From contig NZ_CAJHBT010000023.1 in the NCBI RefSeq assembly GCF_904846675.1, forward strand, positions 1-46,330: a stretch of DNA of 46,330 nt, written 5' to 3'. Below the pieces are notes generated by a model. That model saw nothing but the letters and a program-made list of their open reading frames with translations. It was not told the DNA's origin and ran no database searches. The stretch is from Psychrobacter urativorans (GTDB lineage: Bacteria; Pseudomonadota; Gammaproteobacteria; Pseudomonadales; Moraxellaceae). Shown here piece by piece: positions 29,140 through 38,646 of the stretch; positions within the stretch are counted from its first letter, which is position 1, and the number at the start of each line of letters is the position of its first letter. The translations under genes and the position numbers were made by a program.

Positions 29140-29731
29140 ATTGTCTATTGTTTATGGTCAGTTACCAAAAATCAACTAGACAATCCTACATATCTTATGC
29201 AATTAGAGAAATAAAATAAATAACTATAAATATCGCTAGCATTTTCCATTTTCTCTGTTTTAATCCCTTTCAGCAGCAGCTATTTAAATATTTCAGTATA
29301 TCGCCCTTTTATTTTACCTTTTAAAAAAATATTTAATCCTGACCATTTAGTCAGTTATCTTAATGAAATCATAGCCTTACTTAATTTTGTAGCTATAAAG
29401 CGCTGAGAAAAGGTTTTTTATTGCATAGATTAGAGTTGTCAGATGTAACATAATATGATTAACTGTTTGAAATTATAAATAAACGTTCTAAAGCATTGCA
29501 CTAAGTTGTTTATTGTAATTTACGTTTTTACCATTATGGGATCTCTGCTTCACTCATAATGCTCGTTTTGGCTAAAATACTGATACCTCTATTCCATACC
29601 TATTTTTAGTAATATTTATCTTTTCTCAAGTGGTACTGGTGCGTTTTGACAGGATGTTAAGACCAGTTTTGGTATACACAACCTACCCACGTCCACGAGG
29701 AAATAACGACTGTACATAAGGGAGTAATACT
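29140..29731. other. Gene-free A+T-rich stretch
   Basis: 592 bp between the tRNA terminator and the porin-like gene. It presumably contains the porin promoter; the ribosome-binding site AGGGAG lies at 29719-29724. I find no tRNA, clear riboswitch, repeat or credible small ORF. Confidence 0.5.
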
Positions 29732-30544
29732 GTGCGTTTAGATTTACCTACTAGCTTATCATTGTCTACCAAACTATCTTCTATCAAACCATTAACCACC
29801 GCTGCTATTGCTATCGTCGCTCTAGGCGGTATGACCAGCGCTAATGCCAAAACTCTGTTTAAAGATACTAGTATTACCTTACTGCACGGTGGTGATTTTA
29901 AACTGCTACCTGACGACGTAGATACTCTTTCAACCATGACTTTAGAGCACGCGTCTACCCATACTTGGGGCGGAGTATTCTTCTTCGTTGATCGTCACCA
30001 AGGTGGAAAGTACGACGTTAAAAATAATGACGGAGAAGTTATTGATACTAAAAGATATAAAGAAACCTTTGGTAAATTTTCTCCTAAATTCAAAATAGCT
30101 ACCTTTAATGACAGCTTCATTAAACAAGTGAACCTAGCGGGTGTCTACGAGTTCAGCTCGAACAGTACTGGCTTTGGGCAAGATAACTACTGGGCTGGTG
30201 TGGGTGTCGATTTAGATTTACCAATCCCTGGCATGAAATATGCGTCCGCTACCTTGTATCACTCCTTTAACGATCAAAAGCCGGATGACGAAAAAGTGAC
30301 GTTAACCGCTGCTTGGGAACGTGATAACTTTTTGATTGATGGTTATGTGGATTTTGGCTTCAACAGTGATGAACTTAAAAATAATATTCATTTTAACCCG
30401 CAAATTAAATACAACTTGCAGGAAGCACTCGGTATCGATAACCGCTTAGAAGCGGGTGTAGAGTACAGCTACTGGAGAAATAAATTTGGTGTCGATGGTG
30501 TGGACGAAAATGCTGTTATGGCACTGGCGAAGTACCATTTTTAA
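29732..30544 (+). CDS. Tsx/OmpK-family outer-membrane protein
   Basis: A 270-aa outer-membrane beta-barrel related to nucleoside-channel Tsx and vibrio OmpK. It starts with GTG behind AGGGAG. A signal peptide with the hydrophobic core LTTAAIAIVALGG ends at ANA (residue 39). The mature part has alternating aromatic beta strands, including TWGGVFFFVDRHQ and WAGVGVDLDLPI, and ends KYHF with the terminal Phe needed for BAM insertion. Nucleoside passage is the family role, but the ligand is not proven by sequence. It stands alone between a tRNA and a bidirectional terminator. Confidence 0.82.
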   Translation: MRLDLPTSLSLSTKLSSIKPLTTAAIAIVALGGMTSANAKTLFKDTSITLLHGGDFKLLPDDVDTLSTMTLEHASTHTWGGVFFFVDRHQGGKYDVKNNDGEVIDTKRYKETFGKFSPKFKIATFNDSFIKQVNLAGVYEFSSNSTGFGQDNYWAGVGVDLDLPIPGMKYASATLYHSFNDQKPDDEKVTLTAAWERDNFLIDGYVDFGFNSDELKNNIHFNPQIKYNLQEALGIDNRLEAGVEYSYWRNKFGVDGVDENAVMALAKYHF

Positions 30545-30593
30545 ATCATAGATTAATGACTTAAAATCAATGACTTAAAATACTTAATATCAT

Positions 30594-30633
30594 AAAAACC
30601 CCTATTTAGTAACTATGCTAAATAGGGGTTTTT
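30594..30633. terminator. Bidirectional terminator between porin and decarboxylase genes
   Basis: A perfect 16-bp stem AAAAACCCCTATTTAG (30594-30609) with 30618-30633, 8-base loop, A-rich and T-rich at the base so it works for both convergent genes. Confidence 0.95.
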
Positions 30634-30676
30634 ATGTTTTGATTACGTTATCTGTAGGACATACTCAATCATATGC

Positions 30677-32338
30677 TTAAGGCTTGAGCGCCGCACTGAT
30701 GTCAGCCAACAAGGGCGGTACGTCATGCTTGTCCGTCATGACCTCTAAAAGTACCAGTTTATCCGTAGTCGCTGCGGCTTTCTTGAGTGCAGACTTCAAT
30801 TGACCAGCAGTTTCTGCCTTTAATGATAAGCTATTTTCATCATTACCGCCAAAGGCTTGGGCCATTAATTGCCAATCACATAGCGGAATATCGTTATAAG
30901 GCTGATTTTCGCCATGAATAGCGCGCTCAACGGTATAGCCTTCGTTATTGATAAGGATAATTACTGGATTGATACGTTCTTGGAGCATTACGGCGATTTC
31001 TTGAATAGTCAGTAAGGCTGAGCCATCACCAATCAGTAACACACTGCGCTTATGGTCTGAGGCAATCGCCGCGCCTAGGCTTGCCGGCAAGGTATAACCG
31101 ATCGAGCCCCACATTGGCTGACCGTAGCAAGTGACTCCCTCTGGTAGACGCACATCACTGATGCCAAAATAAGCGGTTCCTTGGTCAGCAAATACTAGAT
31201 TATTATGGTTTAGATGGTCAGCAATAATATGCCAAAGGTCATCTTGGCGAATAGCCTTATCATCAGCGCCATGCTGCTTATGCGGATGTACTTGACCAGA
31301 TAAAGGCTTAGGGGTAATCTCAATACCAGATGTCAGCACTTCATGCAGCGTCTGCAATGCATCTTTGAGCGCGATTGGTGCAAAGTTCTGACCGCTGATT
31401 GTCGCACGTTCATAATGCAAATCAACCACCACCTTCTCATCAATATCTTGACTAAAACCTGCAGTAGTGGTGTCGGTATACTGGACACCGATCTTAATCA
31501 AACACTCGCAATTCTCCACCGCATCTTTGACTACAGGCCTCGATGCAACACCTGCATAAGTCCCCGCCCAGCGTTCACTTTGCTCATCCAGCAAAGTCTT
31601 GCCCCAAGATAAGGTCGTATAAGGAATCTCAGTATCAGCAATTAAAGCTTTTAACTGATTTTGCAGTCCCAAACGATGTACCATCAAATCTGCCATCAAA
31701 GTCGTGGTTTTATTTGGTAAAAAATCTAGTAAAGCCTGTCTAAAGTCTGTCAATGCCGCTTGGCTAGTAATATCCTCTGTACTGTCATTAAGCTTGGTCG
31801 TAGGCGGATAAATAGGCTGACGTGCCACATCTTGTGATAGCATTAAATAGCCTGGGCGATGCTTTTTGAGTACCGTACGAATCACCCGATCTATCTCAGA
31901 AGCGGCGTTTTCGGAGGTGATCTGCGCGCGTGCTACCGTCACCGGCTCTACCATTTTGATAAAATGATTAAATACACCATCACCAAGCGAATGATGAATT
32001 CGGCGCTTGGCATGTTGCTGTGCCATAGTAGGTGCACCCACCACATGCAGTACGGGCGCATATTCAGCGAACGAGCCGGCAGTAGCGTTGATTGCCGATA
32101 GCTCCCCTACCCCGAAGGTCGTCACCAATGCCGCAAACCCACGCTCACGGGCATAGCCATCGGCTGCGTAGCCAGCATTTAGCTCATTAGTATTACCCAC
32201 CCAACGTAGCTTATCCGATTCGATAATATTATCTAAGAATGTTAAGTTAAAATCACCAGGAACGCCGAATATATCGGTTGCACCTGCTTCAGCGATGCGA
32301 TCAAATAAATAGTCGGCGATAGTATATTGCTTACTCAT
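30677..32338 (-). CDS. ipdC: ThDP-dependent 2-oxo-acid decarboxylase (indolepyruvate/pyruvate decarboxylase type)
   Basis: A 553-aa cytoplasmic decarboxylase that turns a 2-oxo acid into an aldehyde and CO2. Catalytic Glu52 lies in GNTNELNAGYAADGYAR and the HH pair is His115-His116 in KRRIHHSLGDG. The ThDP/Mg motif is GDGSALLTIQE ending INNEGYTVE near residue 455. Length fits IpdC/PDC enzymes (about 550 aa). Substrate preference (indolepyruvate, phenylpyruvate or pyruvate) cannot be read with confidence, so the symbol is provisional. The ATG follows AAGGATAAGCAAG. It stands alone and is convergent with the porin gene. Confidence 0.85.
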   Translation of the reverse strand: MSKQYTIADYLFDRIAEAGATDIFGVPGDFNLTFLDNIIESDKLRWVGNTNELNAGYAADGYARERGFAALVTTFGVGELSAINATAGSFAEYAPVLHVVGAPTMAQQHAKRRIHHSLGDGVFNHFIKMVEPVTVARAQITSENAASEIDRVIRTVLKKHRPGYLMLSQDVARQPIYPPTTKLNDSTEDITSQAALTDFRQALLDFLPNKTTTLMADLMVHRLGLQNQLKALIADTEIPYTTLSWGKTLLDEQSERWAGTYAGVASRPVVKDAVENCECLIKIGVQYTDTTTAGFSQDIDEKVVVDLHYERATISGQNFAPIALKDALQTLHEVLTSGIEITPKPLSGQVHPHKQHGADDKAIRQDDLWHIIADHLNHNNLVFADQGTAYFGISDVRLPEGVTCYGQPMWGSIGYTLPASLGAAIASDHKRSVLLIGDGSALLTIQEIAVMLQERINPVIILINNEGYTVERAIHGENQPYNDIPLCDWQLMAQAFGGNDENSLSLKAETAGQLKSALKKAAATTDKLVLLEVMTDKHDVPPLLADISAALKP

Positions 32339-32539
32339 CTTGCTTATCCTTAAGACTTATTATTATAAATAGTCATGGTTGGTTATATGGGTGGTTGGAA
32401 ACATTTATAAAGTGTATTTCAGCTCATTTATTAGACTTAAAGCTTTTAGAATACATAATATAAAGATAAGTTATATCATATATCGATGGCAGGATGACAT
32501 GCCTACTTTGCTAATTTTTAATATTTTTCGTGATAAGGG

Positions 32540-32567
32540 TTGACATCTTATAAAAACTGCGTATAAT
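32540..32567 (+). promoter_or_regulatory. Consensus sigma-70 promoter of tRNA-Gly
   Basis: TTGACA at 32540-32545 and TATAAT at 32562-32567 are both perfect hexamers with a 16-bp spacer, 39 bp before the mature tRNA. Confidence 0.9.
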
Positions 32568-32606
32568 ACGCCATTATCAACTAGAAAACAGTTAGTTGAT
32601 AACTAT

Positions 32607-32681
32607 GCGGGAATAGCTCAGTGGTAGAGCATAACCTTGCCAAGGTTGGGGTCGAGAGTTCGAATCTCTTTTCCCGCTCCA
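32607..32681 (+). tRNA. tRNA-Gly (anticodon GCC)
   Basis: A 75-nt cloverleaf with encoded CCA: acceptor GCGGGAA/TTCCCGC, D arm GCTCAGTGGTAGAGC, anticodon stem AACCT/AGGTT with loop TGCCA, and T arm GAGAG/CTCTC with TTCGAAT. Discriminator U73 is typical of bacterial tRNA-Gly. Confidence 0.97.
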
Positions 32682-32688
32682 AATACTT

Positions 32689-32720
32689 AAAAAGCCTCAC
32701 TTCACAGTGAGGCTTTTTTT
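32689..32720 (+). terminator. Intrinsic terminator after tRNA-Gly
   Basis: AAAAAGCCTCAC (32689-32700) pairs with 32707-32718, loop TTCACA, followed by T residues. Confidence 0.93.
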
Positions 32721-32927
32721 GTCCTAATTGCAAGGGTTACAGCGATTTCTTAAGAAGGCTTGAATCTAACTCACGGATAGAGGCCGACTGATATTGATGG
32801 TTCAATACTGCTTATTCGCAAATCAGTAGAATATCCTACAGTCATTTTGTTTGAGGCTAAGGGCAATTATGAGCCTACTTTATAATAATATAAGCGACAT
32901 TTAATAACGCGTCCTAGTATTAAAGTA

Positions 32928-33935
32928 CTAAATACCTGAATAATAAGTCACTCTATTATCACGTAAAAATCCAGCCAGCCCTAGACCGTAGTGCTGAGCG
33001 ACACGCACTGCCGTACTGGTGGGTGCGGACATACCTACTAACCAAGGCAAACGAATCCGAATAGACTTTTGCACCAGCTCAATCGACAATCGCGAGGTCA
33101 TGGTAACGCACTCGACATCTACCTTGTGGCGCAATTTCCAGCCAATAAGCTTGTCAAGGGCATTATGGCGTCCCACATCCTCAAACAGATGCAAATGCTG
33201 TTCATGCATCGTTGCCGCAGCATGGACAGCGCCTGTTAGTTGATGCGTATGCTGGGCGGCGTCGACTTCTACCCGCATTTTCAACAAACTATCGAGGCTT
33301 GGCTTTGTTACTCTGAGCTGTTCCGTATCTCGTTGATAAGCACTCAAATCTGGCAGCGCTTGGGTCAGTCCTGTTATACCGCACATGCCGCATCCTGTTC
33401 GCCCCGCAAGCTGACGTTTTTGTGCTTGAATACGCTGATGACAGCGTTGGTTTAGTACCAATTCCACCACATAAACATCGTAATCTAGGAGCTGGTCAAA
33501 GGCCATCGAGACATTAGCCTCATCGATTGATTCCTCAGTAAAATTTTTGAAGCTGGATTTATCTGTAAGTTGGGTTACCTCCCAATCGAGTAACTCATGG
33601 CTATGCTGAATTAGGCCTTCACTGAACAAGAACCCAATCGCTAAGTAATCAAGCTGGTTGGGGCTAGCCATCAATACCGCATAGTGAATGCCATTAATAA
33701 CGATAGAAATCGCTGCCTCCACAGCCAAGCTTGCAGATTTATGATCAATATGAACCTCATCAAGGCTACCAATACTATTTTGGCCATGCTTATCAGAAGG
33801 ATAAGCATGTTTTTGTGTCGCATGACTGCGTGCCAGCGGTGTCTCAGCTAGCTCTATTGTTTCAGGTACGTTGTCTGTTGAAGCTTGATCACCGTATTGA
33901 TGCCGGCGTTGAAGACTATCGTGTTCAGCTATCAT
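32928..33935 (-). CDS. fdhD: Formate dehydrogenase accessory sulfurtransferase FdhD
   Basis: A 335-aa cytoplasmic protein that carries sulfur from IscS to the molybdenum cofactor of formate dehydrogenase-type enzymes. The CxxC sulfur carrier is Cys182/Cys185 in RTGCGMCGITG, and the FEDVGRHNALDKLIG motif follows. The N-terminal 60 residues are polar and not conserved, so translation may start further in; the protein is longer than E. coli FdhD (277 aa). It lies 230 bp downstream of the FdhF/YdeP-type gene on the same strand, which is its likely client. Confidence 0.93.
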   Translation of the reverse strand: MIAEHDSLQRRHQYGDQASTDNVPETIELAETPLARSHATQKHAYPSDKHGQNSIGSLDEVHIDHKSASLAVEAAISIVINGIHYAVLMASPNQLDYLAIGFLFSEGLIQHSHELLDWEVTQLTDKSSFKNFTEESIDEANVSMAFDQLLDYDVYVVELVLNQRCHQRIQAQKRQLAGRTGCGMCGITGLTQALPDLSAYQRDTEQLRVTKPSLDSLLKMRVEVDAAQHTHQLTGAVHAAATMHEQHLHLFEDVGRHNALDKLIGWKLRHKVDVECVTMTSRLSIELVQKSIRIRLPWLVGMSAPTSTAVRVAQHYGLGLAGFLRDNRVTYYSGI

Positions 33936-34079
33936 AAGCGTTTACTACAAAATGTTTGGGGCAGCTTTTTGACATGATCATGAGGGTTGTCCTTTTATGC
34001 ATGTCTATTATGCGTTCCCATTATGTGTGTCTGTCATAGTTATCTATGTCACAGTTATTTCTTTAATAGTGAGAGTAGC

Positions 34080-34106
34080 GACGAAGTTAATGATATTAAC
34101 TTCGTC
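34080..34106. repeat. 12-bp inverted repeat between ydeP-like gene and fdhD
   Basis: GACGAAGTTAAT (34080-34091) pairs perfectly with 34095-34106 around a three-base loop. It lies between the stop codon at 34166 and the fdhD start. No T tract follows on the minus strand, so it is not a standard terminator. Confidence 0.85.
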
Positions 34107-34165
34107 ATTATCTTGATTGGCTTTAATTTTACTATTATTACTTGCTCAACTTTAATTATAGAGTT

Positions 34166-36493
34166 CTAAGCAGAGGCAACAAGATCATCAGCGCTAACCC
34201 GTTCTAGAATTACGGTCAATGATTTATACGACGGAATTCTGGAATCTGGAGCGTGCGTGTCTAAATCGATTAAGTCATTACACTCAGGATAGTAGGTAGC
34301 GACGGCATTTGCAGCAATGTCCATCTCAGTAAGTATCAACGGCCCTAAGGTTCGTTGCTGGCCTTTACTGTCTTGACGTAAAACCCTAACTGTATCGCCC
34401 TTTTGCCAACCCAATCGGCTCATCTCATCCGGATGCATAAATAAAACATCACGGCGATCCGTTTGCCGGTAGCGATCTTGGAAGCCAAAGATCATCGTAT
34501 TAAATTGATCATGGCTACGGACACTGGTTAATTGCCAAACTGCTTGTTCGTCAGGCTGAGAGTTCTTGGCATTGTCGTCGTCGAACGTCGATGTTCTGTC
34601 TGCCATTTGGGTAGCGACATAAGTAATCGGATATTTTGGTACTTCAAACTGGGCCTTGCCGCTTTCGGTATCCCATTCACGATGACGCGCAGGATGATAC
34701 AAGTGGAAGCCGCGATCAGCCGCACGGATACGCTGGTTGAAGTCCTCAAAACCTGCAATGGCCTGAGCGATATAATCACGAGTCACATCGAAATCCTCAC
34801 CCATAGCTTGCCAAGGAATTGACGACTCAGTCCCAAACAACTGCGTAGCAATACCTGTCACAATCTGCGCTTCAGATTTTAGAGTTTTACTAATAGGCTT
34901 AACGCGACCTTGGGTGGTTACAATATTACACATGGAATCCTCAATCGTCGCAAACTGTTCACCTTTAGTAGTGATGAGGCGTTCCGTACGACTCACGCAA
35001 GGTAAAATTAGATTGTCCACGCCCGGATAAAGCATGGTCTCATTAAGTTTAGTTGCAATAAAAACATTGAGCTGATTTTTTGTTAACGCTTGCTGAATGG
35101 CATTTGAATCAGGTGCCGCAACCGCATAGTTACCACCCATACTCACAAAAACTTTAATTTTGCCTTGAATTAAAGCTTTTGCCCCTGAGATGACATCAAG
35201 GCCATTCTCTTGCGGCATTGGATGGTTAAAGACCTTCTGCATGCTATCAAGCAGACTTTGAGACGGACGCTCATGAATACCCATCGTCCGATCACCTTGC
35301 ACGTTGGAGTGACCACGAATCGGTGACGCACCGCCACCTTCGATGCCTATCATCCCCATTAATAACAGTAAATTGGTAATCATAGCGACATTGTCATCGC
35401 CTTGAACGTGCTGGGTAATGCCCATACCCCAAGTACAGATCGTCGCTGGACTGTCGGCAACGAGGCCGGCAATATTAACTATTTCTTGTTGCGAGATACC
35501 GCAACCCAGTACGATATCGGCCCACGACTGCTCTCTCAGCCAATGCTTCAGCGCCTCAAAACCTGAGGTATGCGTTTCAATAAAGTCGGTATTAATTTTA
35601 TCATTTTCGATAAGCCATTTTGCCATACCGGTCAAGAGCGCGGCATCACCACCGATTTGGATTTGAATAACGTTATCCACCATGTCGTCACTCATTCCTG
35701 CCACCATTTGCGTCAGTTTTTGCGGGTTTCTAAACGCCTTTAGCCCTTGTTCGCGCATGGGGTTAATAGAGAGAATTTCGCAACCTTGCTTGTGCGCATG
35801 GGCTAGCATCTCAAGCATTCGTGGGTGATTGGTTGCAGGGTTTTGTCCGAACATCAATATGAGTTTGGCCTGCTCAAAGTCCTCTAATACGACGGTCGCT
35901 TTGCCTACGCCCAACTGCTTGCCTAGCATCACCGAGGTGGGCTCGTGACACATATTAGAGCAATCTGGTAAGTTGTTGGTACCAAAGCAGCGCACAAGCA
36001 ACTGGTACATAAAGGCCGGTTCGTTAGCGACACGTCCCGAGGTATAGAATAATGCTTCATCAGGCGAGTCGAGATTCTTTAATTGCTCAGCGATACGGGC
36101 ATAAGCGTCCTGCCAAGATATAGCCACATAGCGGTCTTGCGCCGCATCATAATATAATGGTTCTGATAATCGGCCGCTATGCTCAAGCTCATAGCCAGAC
36201 CAACCTTGCAATTCTTTAACCGTGTGCCTAGCAAAAAACTTAGCATCCGCACGCGTCGACATAGTTTCGCTAGCAATTACCTTAATACCAGTCTCACAGA
36301 CATCAATTGTTTTATGGCTCTTATGATCGGGCCACGCACAACCCGGACAATCAAAACCGCCTATTGGTTGATTGCTACTCAATACACTCAAACTACCGCG
36401 TAAAAAAGCTTTATAATCCATTAGCTTACGAGCAGAAGCAATCAGCGAAGACCAACCGCCTGCAGGGGGGGTATAAACAGGAATTTTGCGCAT
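34166..36493 (-). CDS. FdhF/YdeP-family molybdopterin oxidoreductase
   Basis: A 775-aa protein of the DMSO-reductase superfamily, closest in layout to E. coli YdeP. The N-terminus has a CPGC pair (Cys49 and Cys52), reduced from the full Fe-S motif of formate dehydrogenase, as is usual in YdeP. A candidate molybdenum-ligand region is CSNMCHEPTS with Cys182. MGDN-binding segments include MFGQNPATNHPRML, GEGG-type GGGASPIRGHSNVQGD and the C-terminal RSHDQFNTMIFG...LGWQKGDTVRV. No signal peptide is seen, so it is cytoplasmic. The substrate is unknown; YdeP is linked to acid resistance. FdhD is encoded next and modAB upstream. Confidence 0.9.
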   Translation of the reverse strand: MRKIPVYTPPAGGWSSLIASARKLMDYKAFLRGSLSVLSSNQPIGGFDCPGCAWPDHKSHKTIDVCETGIKVIASETMSTRADAKFFARHTVKELQGWSGYELEHSGRLSEPLYYDAAQDRYVAISWQDAYARIAEQLKNLDSPDEALFYTSGRVANEPAFMYQLLVRCFGTNNLPDCSNMCHEPTSVMLGKQLGVGKATVVLEDFEQAKLILMFGQNPATNHPRMLEMLAHAHKQGCEILSINPMREQGLKAFRNPQKLTQMVAGMSDDMVDNVIQIQIGGDAALLTGMAKWLIENDKINTDFIETHTSGFEALKHWLREQSWADIVLGCGISQQEIVNIAGLVADSPATICTWGMGITQHVQGDDNVAMITNLLLLMGMIGIEGGGASPIRGHSNVQGDRTMGIHERPSQSLLDSMQKVFNHPMPQENGLDVISGAKALIQGKIKVFVSMGGNYAVAAPDSNAIQQALTKNQLNVFIATKLNETMLYPGVDNLILPCVSRTERLITTKGEQFATIEDSMCNIVTTQGRVKPISKTLKSEAQIVTGIATQLFGTESSIPWQAMGEDFDVTRDYIAQAIAGFEDFNQRIRAADRGFHLYHPARHREWDTESGKAQFEVPKYPITYVATQMADRTSTFDDDNAKNSQPDEQAVWQLTSVRSHDQFNTMIFGFQDRYRQTDRRDVLFMHPDEMSRLGWQKGDTVRVLRQDSKGQQRTLGPLILTEMDIAANAVATYYPECNDLIDLDTHAPDSRIPSYKSLTVILERVSADDLVASA

Positions 36494-36636
36494 GACAGAC
36501 CTTATAAGTAAATGACGATAAATAAATAATAGTAAATGATGTCTGCAGAATAAATAGCAGCAATTTTATAATATCACTACTTCCGCACTAATAAACATGC
36601 AAACAACAAAAAATTAACAAGAGAGATGCTACAGCT

Positions 36637-37338
36637 TTATGAATGATGATTTAACTTATTAACGCTGGCGATCAAAGCGACCATTATCATACCCATAACA
36701 ACGAGAATGATAGACATCGTATGGGCGGCCTCATAATTAAGCGCCTCTACTTGCTCATATATAGCAATGGACACGACTTTAGTTTCACCTGAGATGCTGC
36801 CACCTATCATTAATACCACGCCAAACTCTCCGATGGTATGCGCAAAGCTAACCAAACTGCCAAGAACGATACCAACGCGTGCTTGTGGTAGCGCCACTCT
36901 CATGAAACGCCTTAAACGGCTTGGCTCTAATAGATGGGCAACCTCCATTACACTTTTTGGAATTCGCAAGAATTGTGCATAGACAGGTTGCACATAAAAA
37001 GGTAGTGAATAGATGATCGAGCCAATAACCAACCCTTCAAAAGTAAATATAAATGGGCTTATATTATGCTCAGCAAGCCATTTCCCAATGCCAAAATTCG
37101 GACTCATGAGTAGCAATAAATAAAAACCAATCACTGTTGGCGGTAATACCAATGGCATGGCAATGACCCCCATTAACAATACCTTAAAACGCCCGACAAT
37201 ATTTCCATGGCTTGGCTTAGCCAACCAGTAGGCCAAAGGCGTTGCAAACAATAACAAACACAAGGTCGTCACACCGGCAAGCTTAATGCTTACCCAGACT
37301 GGACTGAGCATGCCCGATACGAGGGATTGATTTATCAT
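36637..37338 (-). CDS. modB: Molybdate ABC transporter permease ModB
   Basis: A 233-aa inner-membrane permease with about five or six membrane segments. The cytoplasmic EAA-type coupling loop reads VMEVAHLLEPSRLRRFMRVALPQ (two parts, about residues 125-147). The segment GLVIGSIIYSLPFYVQPVYAQF and the C-terminal LNYEAAHTMS are typical of ModB. Length matches E. coli ModB (229 aa). It follows modA by 46 bp on the same strand. The ATPase gene modC, normally next, is not in the window. Confidence 0.93.
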   Translation of the reverse strand: MINQSLVSGMLSPVWVSIKLAGVTTLCLLLFATPLAYWLAKPSHGNIVGRFKVLLMGVIAMPLVLPPTVIGFYLLLLMSPNFGIGKWLAEHNISPFIFTFEGLVIGSIIYSLPFYVQPVYAQFLRIPKSVMEVAHLLEPSRLRRFMRVALPQARVGIVLGSLVSFAHTIGEFGVVLMIGGSISGETKVVSIAIYEQVEALNYEAAHTMSIILVVMGMIMVALIASVNKLNHHS

Positions 37339-37384
37339 TATATTAATGTCAGTTTATGGTCGTTATAGTCTGCACGACTTTCAA

Positions 37385-38290
37385 TTATTGAACGGCTAAA
37401 TAACCCGCTTTAGAAAAGTACGCTTGTCCCGCAGGAGAGCGCAGATAATCGGTAAATTCTGTCGCTGTTGCGACATCCGTAATGACCATACCGTCTTGTA
37501 AGATAGCTGGATAAGAATCTGGTGGTAAAATATAAAATTGTTCAGATGTGGCCTTAATCGCAATGACTTGTGATTGCGCAACAAAACCATAATCGACGCT
37601 GCCGGTATGAGCATATTGAAAGGCTTGGCCAATATTTTCGGCCTGTATCAAGCGTTTTTGCTCATTTAGTGAATCATAGACATCTTGCGATTGTAGATAC
37701 GCTTTTGCGGACTTGCCATAAGGCGCAAGCTCAGGACTAGCAATAGTAACTTTGGTTTTGCTATTGGTCTTAAATAAATCAGTCAATGTCGTTTGGTTAA
37801 GTCCACTCATAGGTTTGGTCGCGCTATATAGAGACAACTGGCCTTGAGTATAAGTAAACGGTAAATGGTTCTTTTCATCTTTAAACATCTCGTCTGCTAA
37901 CTGAGCCGGAAATGTTTGGTTGGCGGATAAGAATATATCATAAGGGGCGCCTGCTGTTATTTGCGCATATAATTTACCAGAAGAAGCATAAGTGACCTCT
38001 ATTTCTTGGTCAGGTAAGTTATTATCTGCTTTATAGCCATCGATAATTTCCGGTAATACATCGGATAAGTTAGCAGCGGCAGCAATACGTATGGTTTCTA
38101 CTGGTGTTGTCGGTTGGGATGCATCATTAGTAACTGCCTGCGTCTCATCACTGGTGTTTTCTTTACTACAAGCCGTCAGCGCTAGTACTAAACCAGCAGA
38201 AACACCTAGCGTTAATATTGATTTTGATGCCCTTAAATAAGACGGCCTCACAACTTGATTATGACGACCATTTAATTGACTAACGTCCAT
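37385..38290 (-). CDS. modA: Molybdate-binding lipoprotein ModA
   Basis: A 301-aa solute-binding protein. A long, basic N-terminus is followed by a hydrophobic segment and a lipobox ending LTAC (Cys41), so it is anchored as a lipoprotein rather than free in the periplasm as in E. coli. The mature domain begins with IRIAAAANLSDVLPEI and contains YASSGKLYAQITAGAPYDIFLSAN, the classic oxyanion-binding segments. QAENIGQAFQYAHTGSVDYGFVAQSQ follows in the second lobe. It leads a modA-modB pair. No clear ModE site or molybdenum-cofactor riboswitch is seen in the 350-bp leader. Confidence 0.93.
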   Translation of the reverse strand: MDVSQLNGRHNQVVRPSYLRASKSILTLGVSAGLVLALTACSKENTSDETQAVTNDASQPTTPVETIRIAAAANLSDVLPEIIDGYKADNNLPDQEIEVTYASSGKLYAQITAGAPYDIFLSANQTFPAQLADEMFKDEKNHLPFTYTQGQLSLYSATKPMSGLNQTTLTDLFKTNSKTKVTIASPELAPYGKSAKAYLQSQDVYDSLNEQKRLIQAENIGQAFQYAHTGSVDYGFVAQSQVIAIKATSEQFYILPPDSYPAILQDGMVITDVATATEFTDYLRSPAGQAYFSKAGYLAVQ

Positions 38291-38646
38291 ACCTCACACT
38301 CTCTAGTTTTCAACAGTAAAAAACAATGTTGAAGTATACATTACTTATGTTTATAAGATAACTCAACATATATCGTTTATTATTTGGCTATCACAACTAA
38401 TAACCATGATGAGTGCCACATTCGTCTTGTGACAATACCCCTCGCTGAAAAAAAATTTTTCACCTTTCTTTCGAACATGACTATCGATTACAGCAGTTTC
38501 AGATAACGCTATAGAATAAGGTTGAGATTTATCGAGCCTATTCTTTATATCTAAAAAACTGATATCTTGAGTAAGAATATGATAAGGCAATGACTGTTGT
38601 CTATTCAGTAGCCTTTAACCTACTTTAATTTAACCTGCTTTTTATA
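38291..38646 (-). other. Intergenic leader of modA
   Basis: 356 bp between modA and the MocA-like gene, both on the minus strand. It should contain the modA promoter. A TTG-initiated 75-codon frame exists at 38363-38590, but it shows no known domain and no good start. I see no obvious regulatory motif or terminator. Confidence 0.45.

Noticed and set aside
29140..29731. Small RNA or riboswitch in the gene-free stretch before the porin-like gene
   Set aside because: No compact hairpin followed by a T tract and no conserved motif could be recognised by eye.
38363..38590. 75-codon minus-strand frame upstream of modA
   Set aside because: It needs a TTG start, has no clear ribosome-binding site or recognisable domain, and lies in a leader region. 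It may be chance.
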